From contig JAWKNJ010000023.1 of the NCBI GenBank assembly GCA_041391765.1, forward strand, positions 40,909 to 104,908: a stretch of 64,000 nucleotides of DNA. Direction: 5' to 3'. Numbering within the stretch: position 1 is the first letter of the stretch; the number at the start of each line of letters is the position of its first letter. The notes under the pieces were generated by a model. That model ran no database searches. It was not told where the DNA came from and saw only the letters and a program-made list of their open reading frames with translations. Source of the stretch: SHAN690 sp041391765 (lineage in GTDB: Bacteria; Bacteroidota; Bacteroidia; Flavobacteriales_G; Salibacteraceae). This document shows positions 7,827-16,718 of this stretch, in pieces. The translations under genes and the position numbers were made by a program.

Positions 7827-9929
7827 ATGAACGTCCTCGATACACCCATTGAATTCTTGAAAGGAGTCGGCCCAACACGGTCTGAGCTGCTGCGCAGTGA
7901 ATTGGGTGTTCGAACCTATGGCGATTTGCTCCACTACTTTCCGTTTCGCCACATAGATCGAAGCAAGTTTTACCCCATCAGCGAGATTGACCCGAATTCC
8001 GCAATGGTACAGGTGAAGGGAAAGTTCATTCGAATCGACAGCATTGGAGCGAAGCGCGCTATGAGGCTGGTTGGCGCCTTTCAAGATGAACAAGGCGGAT
8101 TGATGGAAGTGGTGTGGTTTCGAAGCATCACTTGGATCAAGCAGAGCATCAAGCCGGATGTGGAATATGTGCTATTCGGCAAGCCATCGTTGTTCAAGAA
8201 CAAGCTGCAGATGACGCATCCGGAAATCGAGTTGGCCGAAAATTTTGGCAACGCACTCAAGGGCGGACTGGAAGGCGTCTACAGCACCACTGAAAAGCTG
8301 AAAGCCAGAAAATTGGATAGCCGCGCGATTCGTAAACTCATGGAGGTTCTTATTCCCCAAGTGATCGATGAGGTTGGTGACATCTTACCCGGATATATCA
8401 AAAAGCGCCAAGGACTAGTTGATCGCTCTTCTGCGCTGCGGGAAATCCATTTTCCGCAAAACACGGATCAGTTGACGAAGGCCCAACACACTCTGAAATT
8501 CTACGAGTTGTTCTATGTGCAAATGCGCATGATGAGCGTGAAGGCCAAGCGCCACAAGGAGATCCGTGGTCACGTGTTTGGAGAAGTGGGATCGCACTTC
8601 AACACCTTCTTCCAAAGCCACTTACCCTTCGATTTAACCAACGCTCAAAAGCGTGTGATTAAAGAAATCCGAAAGGACATGGGCAGCGGACACCAGATGA
8701 ATCGATTGCTTCAGGGTGATGTTGGAAGTGGGAAGACGGTCGTTGCGTTGCTCTGTGCATTAATCGCGATCGACAATGGCTATCAGAGTGCGATCATGGC
8801 ACCAACTGAAATCTTAGCTCAACAGCATTTCGAGACGATTCAATCACTGCTGCAAGACATGCCTCTGCGCGTGGAACTCCTCACGGGAAGTTCTAAAACA
8901 GCGTATCGAAAACAGCTCCATGCCGACTTGGAAAACGGACAAGTCCACATCTTAATTGGCACCCACGCACTGCTTGAAGATAAGGTTAAATTCTTCAATC
9001 TCGGCTTAGCGATCATTGATGAGCAACACCGCTTCGGTGTCGCGCAGCGATCCAAGCTTTGGAGAAAAAACACAATTCCTCCTCACGTTCTTGTAATGAC
9101 CGCCACTCCCATTCCGCGAACATTGGCGATGACGGTGTATGGCGATTTGGATGTGAGCGTCATTGACGAGCTTCCACCTGGCCGTAAACCGATCAAGACA
9201 GTTCATCGAACGGATGCGCATCGTTTGCAAGTCTTTGGTTTTATGAAAGATGAGATCAAAAAAGGTCGACAGGTGTATGTGGTTTATCCGCTCATTGAAG
9301 AAAGCGAGACGCTCGACTACAAAGACTTGATGGACGGATACGAAAGCATTTGCCGAGCATTCCCGCAACCCGAATACCAAGTCAGCATTGTTCACGGCAA
9401 AATGAAACCCGAAGACAAGGAATTTGAAATGAAGCGCTTTGCCGAAGGCACCACCCAAATCATGGTTGCGACCACAGTGATTGAGGTTGGAGTTAACGTG
9501 CCCAATGCCTCCGTCATGATCATCGAAAGTTCGGAGCGTTTTGGATTATCACAAATGCATCAATTGCGAGGTCGCGTAGGTCGAGGTGCGGATCAGAGTT
9601 ATTGCATTCTGATGACCGGACATAAGGTGAGCAACGAAGGCCGACAGCGAATTCAGACCATGTGCGAAACCAATGACGGGTTCCGTATTGCGGAAGTTGA
9701 TCTCAAACTTCGCGGACCGGGCGACTTGATGGGCACGCAACAAAGCGGTTTGATGAATTTCAACATTGCTGACATCGTTAAGGATGGCGAGATTCTCAAA
9801 AATGCCCGAGAAGAAGCGGAGTACATTTTTGACAACGACCCTGAGCTGAAGCATGAGCAATTGGCCGTCATCAAAAATCATCTGACCATGATTATGAAGC
9901 GTCAACCGAATTGGGGGAGGATTAGCTAA
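7827..9929 (+). CDS. recG: ATP-dependent DNA helicase RecG
   Basis: RecG is a branch-migrating helicase that remodels stalled forks and recombination intermediates. The 700-aa length is normal. Visible parts are: the N-terminal wedge/OB region, with the DTPIEFLKGVGP start and the FPFRHIDRS segment; Walker A GDVGSGKT at residues 297-304; the DEQH box at 398-401 followed by RFGVAQR; motif III-like MTATPIPRTLAMT; and motif VI around QLRGRVGRG. The start ATG at 7827 matches the usual family N-terminus. Confidence 0.97.
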   Translation: MNVLDTPIEFLKGVGPTRSELLRSELGVRTYGDLLHYFPFRHIDRSKFYPISEIDPNSAMVQVKGKFIRIDSIGAKRAMRLVGAFQDEQGGLMEVVWFRSITWIKQSIKPDVEYVLFGKPSLFKNKLQMTHPEIELAENFGNALKGGLEGVYSTTEKLKARKLDSRAIRKLMEVLIPQVIDEVGDILPGYIKKRQGLVDRSSALREIHFPQNTDQLTKAQHTLKFYELFYVQMRMMSVKAKRHKEIRGHVFGEVGSHFNTFFQSHLPFDLTNAQKRVIKEIRKDMGSGHQMNRLLQGDVGSGKTVVALLCALIAIDNGYQSAIMAPTEILAQQHFETIQSLLQDMPLRVELLTGSSKTAYRKQLHADLENGQVHILIGTHALLEDKVKFFNLGLAIIDEQHRFGVAQRSKLWRKNTIPPHVLVMTATPIPRTLAMTVYGDLDVSVIDELPPGRKPIKTVHRTDAHRLQVFGFMKDEIKKGRQVYVVYPLIEESETLDYKDLMDGYESICRAFPQPEYQVSIVHGKMKPEDKEFEMKRFAEGTTQIMVATTVIEVGVNVPNASVMIIESSERFGLSQMHQLRGRVGRGADQSYCILMTGHKVSNEGRQRIQTMCETNDGFRIAEVDLKLRGPGDLMGTQQSGLMNFNIADIVKDGEILKNAREEAEYIFDNDPELKHEQLAVIKNHLTMIMKRQPNWGRIS

Positions 9930-9970
9930 CCGAGCATAAAAGAGTACAATTGTTTCACTATAAAATCATC

Positions 9971-10648
9971 ATGAGCAACGACCACAACCAACAAATAACC
10001 ACCGCCAGGTTTACTGGAATCTGGTACCTACTCTTGGCCGTAACGGGAGGTCTTGGTTTTATGTTATTCCACCCACAAATCTTCATTGAGGGAGATCCTG
10101 AAAAAACATTGACGAATCTTATCGAGCAAGAGTCGTTCGCTAGAATGAGGCTATTGTTGGAACTGGCCGTCATAATCACACAGGCGCTCACCGCAGTTTG
10201 GTTTTATAGATTGTTCAGACGATACAGCGAATGGGCAGCTTGGGCCATTGCGGGTTGGGGAATGGCAAATGCCATAGCCATTATGATAAGCGCTATTTCT
10301 ATTGGATCCGCCATTGACATAGCAACATCCACAACGCTGGCTCAAGAAAGTCAGGTTGAACTCATCGAACTGTGTAGTCGCATCGTCACAAACTCTTGGG
10401 CAGCAGGCAGCATTTTTTTTGGACTTTGGCTTATTCCAATGGGATACGTGGTTATCGATTCTGGAAGAATGCCGCTTTGGCTTGGTCGCACGTTGTTCAT
10501 CGGTGGATTTGGCTACTTGCTCAACACGGTTTTGCACTACCTCGGCTTTCTTCATCCAATGGTCGAAATGCTCGTTATTCCTGCGACTATCGGGGAGTTG
10601 TGGATGCTTGGTTATTTGATCATATTTGGAATACGATCTGAAGATTAG
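9971..10648 (+). CDS. DUF4386 family membrane protein
   Basis: The 225-aa protein shows about six hydrophobic segments and the typical beginning of DUF4386 proteins (ARFTGIWYLLLAVTGG...). Other family-like parts are AVWFYRLFRR and GSIFFGLWLIPMGYVV. The function is unknown; members are integral membrane proteins. ATG at 9971 (MSNDHN) is preferred over an upstream TTG at 9950. It lies after recG and ends before a strong hairpin shared with the converging vWA gene. Confidence 0.85.
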   Translation: MSNDHNQQITTARFTGIWYLLLAVTGGLGFMLFHPQIFIEGDPEKTLTNLIEQESFARMRLLLELAVIITQALTAVWFYRLFRRYSEWAAWAIAGWGMANAIAIMISAISIGSAIDIATSTTLAQESQVELIELCSRIVTNSWAAGSIFFGLWLIPMGYVVIDSGRMPLWLGRTLFIGGFGYLLNTVLHYLGFLHPMVEMLVIPATIGELWMLGYLIIFGIRSED

Positions 10649-10697
10649 TGACATCTCGCGTTCATGAAAGCAGTCAGACATAACTCTCAAAAAAACC

Positions 10698-10729
10698 AAG
10701 AAAGCCACGGTTGATGCCGTGGCTTTCTT
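10698..10729. terminator. Bidirectional intrinsic terminator
   Basis: A perfect 13-bp stem, AAGAAAGCCACGG with CCGTGGCTTTCTT, and a 6-base loop (TTGATG). An A-tract lies at 10689-10695 and the stem has T-rich ends. It sits between the converging DUF4386 gene (ends 10648) and the vWA gene (ends 10745), so it can serve both. Confidence 0.85.
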
Positions 10730-10744
10730 CAGCTTCACTCCTGA

Positions 10745-12940
10745 TCAGTCCACTGATGCGTACATCTCCTCGCACATCTCACTGAGCGCGATGAATTCCC
10801 GCCTGTGACCTTCCGGATCAAATGTGTTGGCGCCTTTTGCCCGCTCAATTGCATTGGCCAAATCTGCGGTTCCCATGAACCGACTGTGGCGAAGTATCAA
10901 GGCAACTTCCACCACCGAGCTTCCAAAACGGAATGATTCGCTCAGTTCTTCTTCCGAATTAAGCTTTAATGTGACCGGCCGTTCAATGAGTGTGCTTTCG
11001 TTCTTATCAGGTAACTTGTATCGAACCTTTAGGTTCAACCACTCATCACTGTCCGCTGCGGAAGCAAGGACGGTTTCCTTGTAGCGTTTTTCGATCACGT
11101 CCAAGGTGTCGGGTTCTGCACCTGTTGGTACAATTTCATAGAACGCGGTGACCATTTGACCAGCTCCCAATTCACCGGCATCTTTCAAGTCATCATCAAA
11201 ATCCTTGTCTTCTAACACCCGATTCTCATAGCCAAGTAGCCTGTAACTTGCCACTTTGTTTGGGTTAAATTCAATCTGAAACTTCACATCCTTAGCCACG
11301 GTGTAGAGCGTTCCTGTCAACTCCTTCAGAAACACTTTACGAGCTTCCTTGTAGGTATCGATGTAAGCGTAGCTTCCATTTCCGTGATCGGCCAGTTTTT
11401 CAAGTTTGGCGTCATGGTAGTTACCGGTACCACAACCGATGGTAGTCAAAAACACTCCAGATTCTCGCTTCTCTTCAATTAATTCAACCAGAGCATCATC
11501 TGAAGTCACACCCACATTGAAATCGCCATCGGTGGCTAAAATCACACGATTGTTTCCCTTCTTGATGAAGTGCTTTTCAGCGGTTTTGTAGGCCAGCAAT
11601 ATTCCCTCACCTCCTGCAGTGCTTCCTCCAGCATACAGCTGATCAATTGCTCTACGAATCTTTTGCTTCTCACTTCCTTTCGCGCCATCTAGAACGATTC
11701 CTGAACTTCCTGCATAAACTACGATGGAAACCCGGTCTTCGTCCCTCAGCTGATCGGTTAGTAGCAGGAAGGAACGCTTAATCAACGGCAATTTATCAGC
11801 CGAGCCCATCGACCCACTTACATCCAACAGGAAAACCAAATTGGAGGAAGCGGCTTCACTCAAGTCCAATTCATCGGCCTGCAGGGTTACTTTTAGCAAG
11901 TGATGATTTGCATTCCATGGGCAAGCACCCAATTCGGTGTCGACAATAAACGGATGCTCGTCATCGCGGTTCATGCGCTCATATGGAAAGTAATTGATGA
12001 ACTCTTCCATACGGACAGAAGCCAGTGGCGGCAGGTATCCTGAATTAATAATTCTACGGGCGTTGGTGTAGCTGCCCTTATCTACATCAATGGAAAAGGT
12101 GCTCAATTCCTCAGATGCACTCGACTTAAAATCGTTTTCGGTGTAGTACTCGTAGTCATCAAGCAGCTTGTCGTACACATGGCGCTCTGCAATGGTGGCT
12201 TTTCGTTGTTTTTTGGATTCCCTATGATCTGACGCAGCTTCAAAAATCGAAACTCCATAATAGTGTCCATGAGCGATTTGAATTTTCTGAGCTGCAGCTT
12301 CAGGGTTTTCATAGCGCGCAGGCAAACCACCGGTAAGCACGGTCACTTGGTCAGCAGAAGCGTTCGGAATGGTGCTGCTTCCTCTAACCTTGATCCCATC
12401 GATGTAGTAGTAGTTTGCATCGGTCCTGCTTCCGCGAATACTTGCCGCATCCGGGCTGTAAGTACCACCCGCAGTAGCTGCAAGCTGAGCCGGGTTTCGT
12501 GCAGCCATGCTATGTGACCCTCTGGATGTCATGACGGTTTCAGTGTTGCCTCCGCCCTTTTCGAACAGTGGCTTCGAGTAATATACTACCTCAACACAAG
12601 CAAGTTCTTGGGTAGAAATCGCCATTACTGTCTGCTCCTTCGGAACTACAGTGCATTTGTTCGAATCAATCTTGACGTCTTTAATAGAAACGGTGCTGAA
12701 GCCTAAACTGGATAACTCAAGCAAATACTGACCCGGTTGAATGCCTTTCAGCTCCGCGCGACCATCAAAGTCGGTTTGATTTCCAGTGATGATCTTTTTG
12801 TTCTGCAACAGGATTACGTTGGCAAAAGGAATGGGCTCACAATTCTGGTCGGTGACGACCACTTTTAATGACCCTGTGGATTGCGCCATGCTCACTGCGC
12901 TCAGCAGCAAAGCCATGACTGTGATTAGGATACATCTCAT
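10745..12940 (-). CDS. vWA protein with carboxypeptidase-regulatory-like and TonB-plug-like N-terminus (YfbK type)
   Basis: The 731-aa exported protein begins with a signal peptide (VMALLLSAVSMAQ). Domains in order: a carboxypeptidase-D regulatory-like beta-sandwich (about 22-105, GSLKVVVTDQNCEPIPFANV); a TonB-receptor plug-like stretch (about 115-205, ASIRGSRTDANYYYIDGIKVRG); the YfbK-type segment (DVDKGSYTNARRII); a vWA domain with the metal-binding DVSGSMG near residue 375; and a C-terminal DUF3520-like region. There is no TonB beta-barrel. vWA domains of this kind usually bind protein partners through Mg ions; the partner here is unknown. Proteins of this architecture occur in Bacteroidota. 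Confidence 0.88.
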   Translation of the reverse strand: MRCILITVMALLLSAVSMAQSTGSLKVVVTDQNCEPIPFANVILLQNKKIITGNQTDFDGRAELKGIQPGQYLLELSSLGFSTVSIKDVKIDSNKCTVVPKEQTVMAISTQELACVEVVYYSKPLFEKGGGNTETVMTSRGSHSMAARNPAQLAATAGGTYSPDAASIRGSRTDANYYYIDGIKVRGSSTIPNASADQVTVLTGGLPARYENPEAAAQKIQIAHGHYYGVSIFEAASDHRESKKQRKATIAERHVYDKLLDDYEYYTENDFKSSASEELSTFSIDVDKGSYTNARRIINSGYLPPLASVRMEEFINYFPYERMNRDDEHPFIVDTELGACPWNANHHLLKVTLQADELDLSEAASSNLVFLLDVSGSMGSADKLPLIKRSFLLLTDQLRDEDRVSIVVYAGSSGIVLDGAKGSEKQKIRRAIDQLYAGGSTAGGEGILLAYKTAEKHFIKKGNNRVILATDGDFNVGVTSDDALVELIEEKRESGVFLTTIGCGTGNYHDAKLEKLADHGNGSYAYIDTYKEARKVFLKELTGTLYTVAKDVKFQIEFNPNKVASYRLLGYENRVLEDKDFDDDLKDAGELGAGQMVTAFYEIVPTGAEPDTLDVIEKRYKETVLASAADSDEWLNLKVRYKLPDKNESTLIERPVTLKLNSEEELSESFRFGSSVVEVALILRHSRFMGTADLANAIERAKGANTFDPEGHRREFIALSEMCEEMYASVD

Positions 12941-13189
12941 GACAAGTAGCGTTAAAAGGGTTAAACTGAATTTGAATTACCCAAAAGCTACCCCCATATT
13001 TTCAGATGGCGCAGTGTCAACAAGAATTAGGTGGACATGAAACAGAAAACGGGAAAGTTCTAGAAATCGCAAACCATCTTATCAATTAGATCAGGGTACT
13101 GGCTGGGTTGGTTGTCTTTATTAAAAGTGACCATGCCATTTAAAAGAACACCCTTTATTCCCGACCCTATAAATGCATACATTCGAAAA

Positions 13190-14014
13190 ATGCGTTTAGC
13201 CCTACTCGCGCTCTTTTTCCTCCTACCCTTTGTCCCGTCTGCTCAGCAGCGCTGCGACTGCGATTCGGTGTTTCAATTTGTTTATGCAAAATGGGCCACG
13301 GTGGAAAACATGGAATACCACAGTTATAAGAAAGAACGCAAAATGGGGATGTATGAGGAAGCCGAATTTGACTTCATTGTACAACGCTCTCCATACAAAG
13401 TGGCCGGTGTTATGACAGAGAAACGCCACCGACTGCTTTACAATCCATTGCAGAGCAAGAACGAAGCGCTTTACATTCCATCCGGGTTCCCTTACACGAA
13501 TCTGTGGTTGGACATCAATGGCAAAACATTTCGCGGCCTGAACCACTACACGATTTCCAATGCCGGGTGTGAGTTCATCTTCGGCATCATTCGAAATGAA
13601 TACCATCGCATACCGGAGACATTTCACTGTCAATATCGCCTCGGGAGCAATGGAACTGAAATTGAAATCGCTGCTAAAACCGACAACTATCACTTCAAAA
13701 ATTACCAGGCCCAAGAAGGTGAAACAGTGCTCGACATTGCAGCCAAACACAACGTAATGGCTTACATGCTCATTGAAGCCAATGAAGGCATTGATGGCTT
13801 TCAGGACGACTGTTCGGGCTTGACTGTGCGTATTCCTTCACATTATGGTTCGGATATAAAATTGGTAGTAAGCGCCAACCATGGCATGCCAACACGCATT
13901 GAGGTTTCTGACAAAAAAGGCTTGGTGCAGCGCTATGTTTATACCAACTATCGATTCAACACCCATTTGCCTGCGGATTACTTCACTGAGGCGTATTTGG
14001 ATGGCCTTGATTAG
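13190..14014 (+). CDS. DUF1571-type exported protein with LysM-like insert
   Basis: A 274-aa product starting at ATG 13190, which leads directly into a signal peptide (LALLALFFLLPFVPSAQQ). The N-terminal two thirds (MEYHSYKKERKMG, RHRLLYNP, YIPSGFPYTNLWLD) looks like the LolA-like DUF1571 family. At about residues 178-222, YQAQEGETVLDIAAKHNV ... IPSHYG resembles a LysM repeat, which would bind peptidoglycan. The role is inferred as envelope lipoprotein or peptidoglycan related. The frame extends upstream to 13112 but without a signal-peptide-compatible start. Confidence 0.7.
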   Translation: MRLALLALFFLLPFVPSAQQRCDCDSVFQFVYAKWATVENMEYHSYKKERKMGMYEEAEFDFIVQRSPYKVAGVMTEKRHRLLYNPLQSKNEALYIPSGFPYTNLWLDINGKTFRGLNHYTISNAGCEFIFGIIRNEYHRIPETFHCQYRLGSNGTEIEIAAKTDNYHFKNYQAQEGETVLDIAAKHNVMAYMLIEANEGIDGFQDDCSGLTVRIPSHYGSDIKLVVSANHGMPTRIEVSDKKGLVQRYVYTNYRFNTHLPADYFTEAYLDGLD

Positions 14015-14038
14015 ATCGGTTATTCTTAACTTGTATTG

Positions 14039-14551
14039 ATGAAGCTAACATTTGTACTCCTATCCATGAATGCCCTTTTCTTATTCTCCTGTTCTCAGAT
14101 TGAGCTCAGGACATCATGCTGCACCAACGATTATGAGATTACAACCGAAAACTTCAAACCTGATACTAACTTTAGTCTCTATATTCCACAAGCGTTTACT
14201 CCAAACCGGGATGGAATGAACGATATATTTAGGCCAGACGGAATCGGATGGAATTTGGACAAAATGGTAATCAAGAATAACGGTCTCGTAATTCACGAAA
14301 CCTCAAAAGACGATAGTCATGAAAACTGGTGGGATGGTGATAACAAGCCACAGGGCAGGTACAAGTATGTAATGAGCTTCACGACCAATGAAGGTCAAAC
14401 ATTTGAGGCAACAGGTCATGTTTGTCTTCTGTTAACCAGCCGAGAAACATCGAAATACGCTAATCAAGTCATCTGCGATTGTACAACCCCTGATATGATT
14501 CACGCAAGATATGGTTACATCTATCAGTCAGCTGAAGCCTGTGCTGATTAG
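14039..14551 (+). CDS. Small lipoprotein built on a CHU_C (gliding-motility C-terminal)-like domain, copy 1
   Basis: The 170-aa product has a lipoprotein signal (LFLFSC) and a Cys-Cys pair soon after, then the hallmark IPQAFTPNRDGMND of CHU_C/type-B T9SS C-terminal domains, followed by IKNNGLVIHE and WWDGDNKPQGRYKY. Normally this domain ends a very large secreted protein; here it is nearly the whole protein. Beyond it lies an extra tail with paired cysteines (ICDCTTPDMIH). A clear paralogue lies at 17750-18310 (shared CCTxxYEITT, IPQAFTPNxDGxN, PDMIH). The function is unknown. Start: ATG 14039, just after a TTG. Confidence 0.8.
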   Translation: MKLTFVLLSMNALFLFSCSQIELRTSCCTNDYEITTENFKPDTNFSLYIPQAFTPNRDGMNDIFRPDGIGWNLDKMVIKNNGLVIHETSKDDSHENWWDGDNKPQGRYKYVMSFTTNEGQTFEATGHVCLLLTSRETSKYANQVICDCTTPDMIHARYGYIYQSAEACAD

Positions 14552-14581
14552 ATCCTGACTGGTGTCGGTAAAATCGATCAT

Positions 14582-15616
14582 CTACTCCATCATCATCTTC
14601 AACCGATCCTTCAACTTGCTAATCTTCCGCTGGTAACTTTCGAATACCCTGTTGCGCTCCTTTTCGGAAGTGCCACTGATGATGGTCGCCCTGCGTTTTA
14701 GAATCTCCAGGGCCTTTTTCGAATTCACAAAAAAATGCTCGTTTTCGGTGCTAAGCGAGCTGATGCCGTTGCTGGTTAAAAAGCTAATGTATCGGTCACC
14801 TAAGCGCACCAAAATGGTGTTGTCTGTGTGCAACACCTCGTTGTGAAACACGGTGTAGTTGTTTTCTTTAGGATAGCCCAAAAACTCAGGAATGCGCCCA
14901 TCATCCGTGCGCTTGTACTTGCAACCCGCCTCGCACTGGTGTTTGATATGGTCTACCAGCTCTGCCAGCTTGTCCAAAATGTAAAGCGCCTCGCGCTTAT
15001 CTTCAAAATAACCCGTAACGAAGTAGTATTCCACTTGCTTGAGCGTGGTGTCAATCGTTTCGCTGTGGTAGATTTCTGTTGATGGAATCTTGCAGTATAG
15101 ATCACGGATGTCGCGACTCAATTCATTCACTCGCTCATCCTTTTGCATCAACTTGAACTTCTGGCTTCTGAAATCGGAAAAGTCCAGAATGGTCTTTTGC
15201 CAAAAGAACAACTTGAACGCTGCAATCTCCGGAACGTGCATCAGGTGAAACAGCGGAATTTCATTCGCCATGTAGATCACCTCCTTGTCCTCAGAGGCCG
15301 CGATAAGCTGCATTTGGCCGCGGATGTATTCGAGATAGGTCATGAAATCAAAGCTGCCCTCTTCCAATGGCTGGTAGTGAAACACCACATCGTTGGAAGA
15401 TGAACCCATCAGCGAATCAATGGAAATGTTGAAGCGCTGGCTCAGCTTGGTAAGTTCATCGAAGGTGAGCGAGGTTTCTCCGCGTATTCTGCGATACGCG
15501 CTGTCGTTGCTCAGCCCGAGCATCTCTGCCAACTCATCTACCAACGAGATGTGCGGATCAAGCCGCTCCTTAACCCTTTGAAAAAACCTGGACTGTATGC
15601 TTGCCTTGTCTGTCAT
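14582..15616 (-). CDS. HTH (XRE/Cro-type) transcriptional regulator with large C-terminal domain
   Basis: Residues about 20-66 form a helix-turn-helix resembling XRE regulators (LVDELAEMLGLSNDSAYRRIRGE, then DELTKLSQRFNISIDSLMG). The remaining 270 residues are an uncharacterised, mostly helical domain, presumably for sensing or oligomerisation. The length of 344 aa matches similar Bacteroidota proteins that I recall only as unnamed HTH proteins. It is transcribed divergently from the outer-membrane protein gene at 15820; the 203-bp gap contains a clean inverted repeat (15724-15742) that could be its operator. Targets are unknown. Confidence 0.8.
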   Translation of the reverse strand: MTDKASIQSRFFQRVKERLDPHISLVDELAEMLGLSNDSAYRRIRGETSLTFDELTKLSQRFNISIDSLMGSSSNDVVFHYQPLEEGSFDFMTYLEYIRGQMQLIAASEDKEVIYMANEIPLFHLMHVPEIAAFKLFFWQKTILDFSDFRSQKFKLMQKDERVNELSRDIRDLYCKIPSTEIYHSETIDTTLKQVEYYFVTGYFEDKREALYILDKLAELVDHIKHQCEAGCKYKRTDDGRIPEFLGYPKENNYTVFHNEVLHTDNTILVRLGDRYISFLTSNGISSLSTENEHFFVNSKKALEILKRRATIISGTSEKERNRVFESYQRKISKLKDRLKMMME

Positions 15617-15723
15617 TTACTTCAACAATTTGATCACAAATTTTCGCAGCTATCGCTTGAAATTGGGCTGCATGGGGTAGGGTTGAGCAAATGTTGCGAA
15701 TTCAGTTTAATCCACCTAAGATC

Positions 15724-15742
15724 ATTTGCAAAATCTGCAAAT
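15724..15742. promoter_or_regulatory. Candidate operator: ATTTGCA-N5-TGCAAAT
   Basis: A perfect 7-bp inverted repeat with a 5-base spacer, lying 77 bases before the start of the outer-membrane protein gene (15820) and 107 bases before the HTH regulator start (15616). Two-fold symmetric sites of this size suit dimeric HTH proteins. Binding by the adjacent regulator is inference. Confidence 0.45.
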
Positions 15743-15819
15743 AGCTGGTCAGCTCTCCTTCAAATCCGTTTTCTAACCGCGTCACCCCAATCTAGTTTTG
15801 GCTTCGCAATCAGCAAGAA

Positions 15820-16713
15820 ATGAGCGCACTGAAACAATATTTAATCACGACAACGCTTGCAACGCTTGCCTCATCTGTATTTGCACAGAACTATTTGGAT
15901 GTGATCAAATTGGATCACACAGAAGGTTTGACTCAGTACTCTGATTCTGCACACGAGCCTACGGCCTTCAATGAGTCAACGGCAGACATTACATTACCGA
16001 TCGTGATCAGCGAAAAAACAGCCATTGTCACCGGAACATGGTTAGAACACAGCCACTTTCAAATAGCAGATCAAAATCCAAGAGACCTGTATAGCACTCT
16101 ACTCAAAATTGGGCTGAACCATAAGATTGACAGCCATTGGTCGGCTACGCTGGTTCTGCTTCCGAAGCTTAGTTCAGACCTTAAAGTGGTAGACAAAAAC
16201 CAGTTTCAACTTGGAGCACTGGCTTTAATGAAATATGAAGTAAACCCTTCACTCAGCTACAAGTTTGGTGCGTATATAAATAACGATCTATACGGTCCGA
16301 TGCTAGTTCCTATCGTAGGACTATACTTCAACAAAGGTCCATGGGAAGTCAACGCGGCTTTACCCATCACGGCAGACGCGTCCTATGGCATAACCAAGAG
16401 CGTTCGAGTTGGCGCTAAATTCCTGGGAACCAACAAGTCTGTTCGGTTGAATGACGGTTCCGATACCTACATCCATCGCATTAACAACGAGCTGAGCACC
16501 TATCTTAGCTACCGGTTAGGTAACATCGTTGTTCTTGCACATGGTGGCTACAGTGCTGGAAGAAGCTTTGATTCGTATCAAAACGGAGACAAAATGAACC
16601 TGGCTGTTTCAGCCCTGAGAATAGGTGACAAACGCCAAGCCACCAGTGGCAGCTTTGGTGACGGAGCCTTTGTAAAACTTGCACTTCACTATCGCATTAA
16701 CCTTGATAAATAG
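15820..16713 (+). CDS. DUF6268-type outer-membrane beta-barrel protein
   Basis: A 297-aa protein with a signal peptide (TLATLASSVFAQ) followed by alternating amphipathic strands and many aromatic turns (for example WSATLVLLPKLSSDL, SYKFGAYINNDLYGP, YFNKGPWEVNAALP). This pattern fits the DUF6268 family of Bacteroidota outer-membrane proteins of unknown role. It ends in a basic stretch (LHYRINLDK) rather than a T9SS sorting domain. It sits 5 bases upstream of the symporter gene, suggesting co-transcription, and opposite the HTH regulator. Confidence 0.72.
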   Translation: MSALKQYLITTTLATLASSVFAQNYLDVIKLDHTEGLTQYSDSAHEPTAFNESTADITLPIVISEKTAIVTGTWLEHSHFQIADQNPRDLYSTLLKIGLNHKIDSHWSATLVLLPKLSSDLKVVDKNQFQLGALALMKYEVNPSLSYKFGAYINNDLYGPMLVPIVGLYFNKGPWEVNAALPITADASYGITKSVRVGAKFLGTNKSVRLNDGSDTYIHRINNELSTYLSYRLGNIVVLAHGGYSAGRSFDSYQNGDKMNLAVSALRIGDKRQATSGSFGDGAFVKLALHYRINLDK

Positions 16714-16718
16714 AACCC

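Noticed and set aside
10745..12940. A TonB-dependent receptor
   Set aside because: The plug-like part is present but there is no beta-barrel; a vWA domain follows instead.
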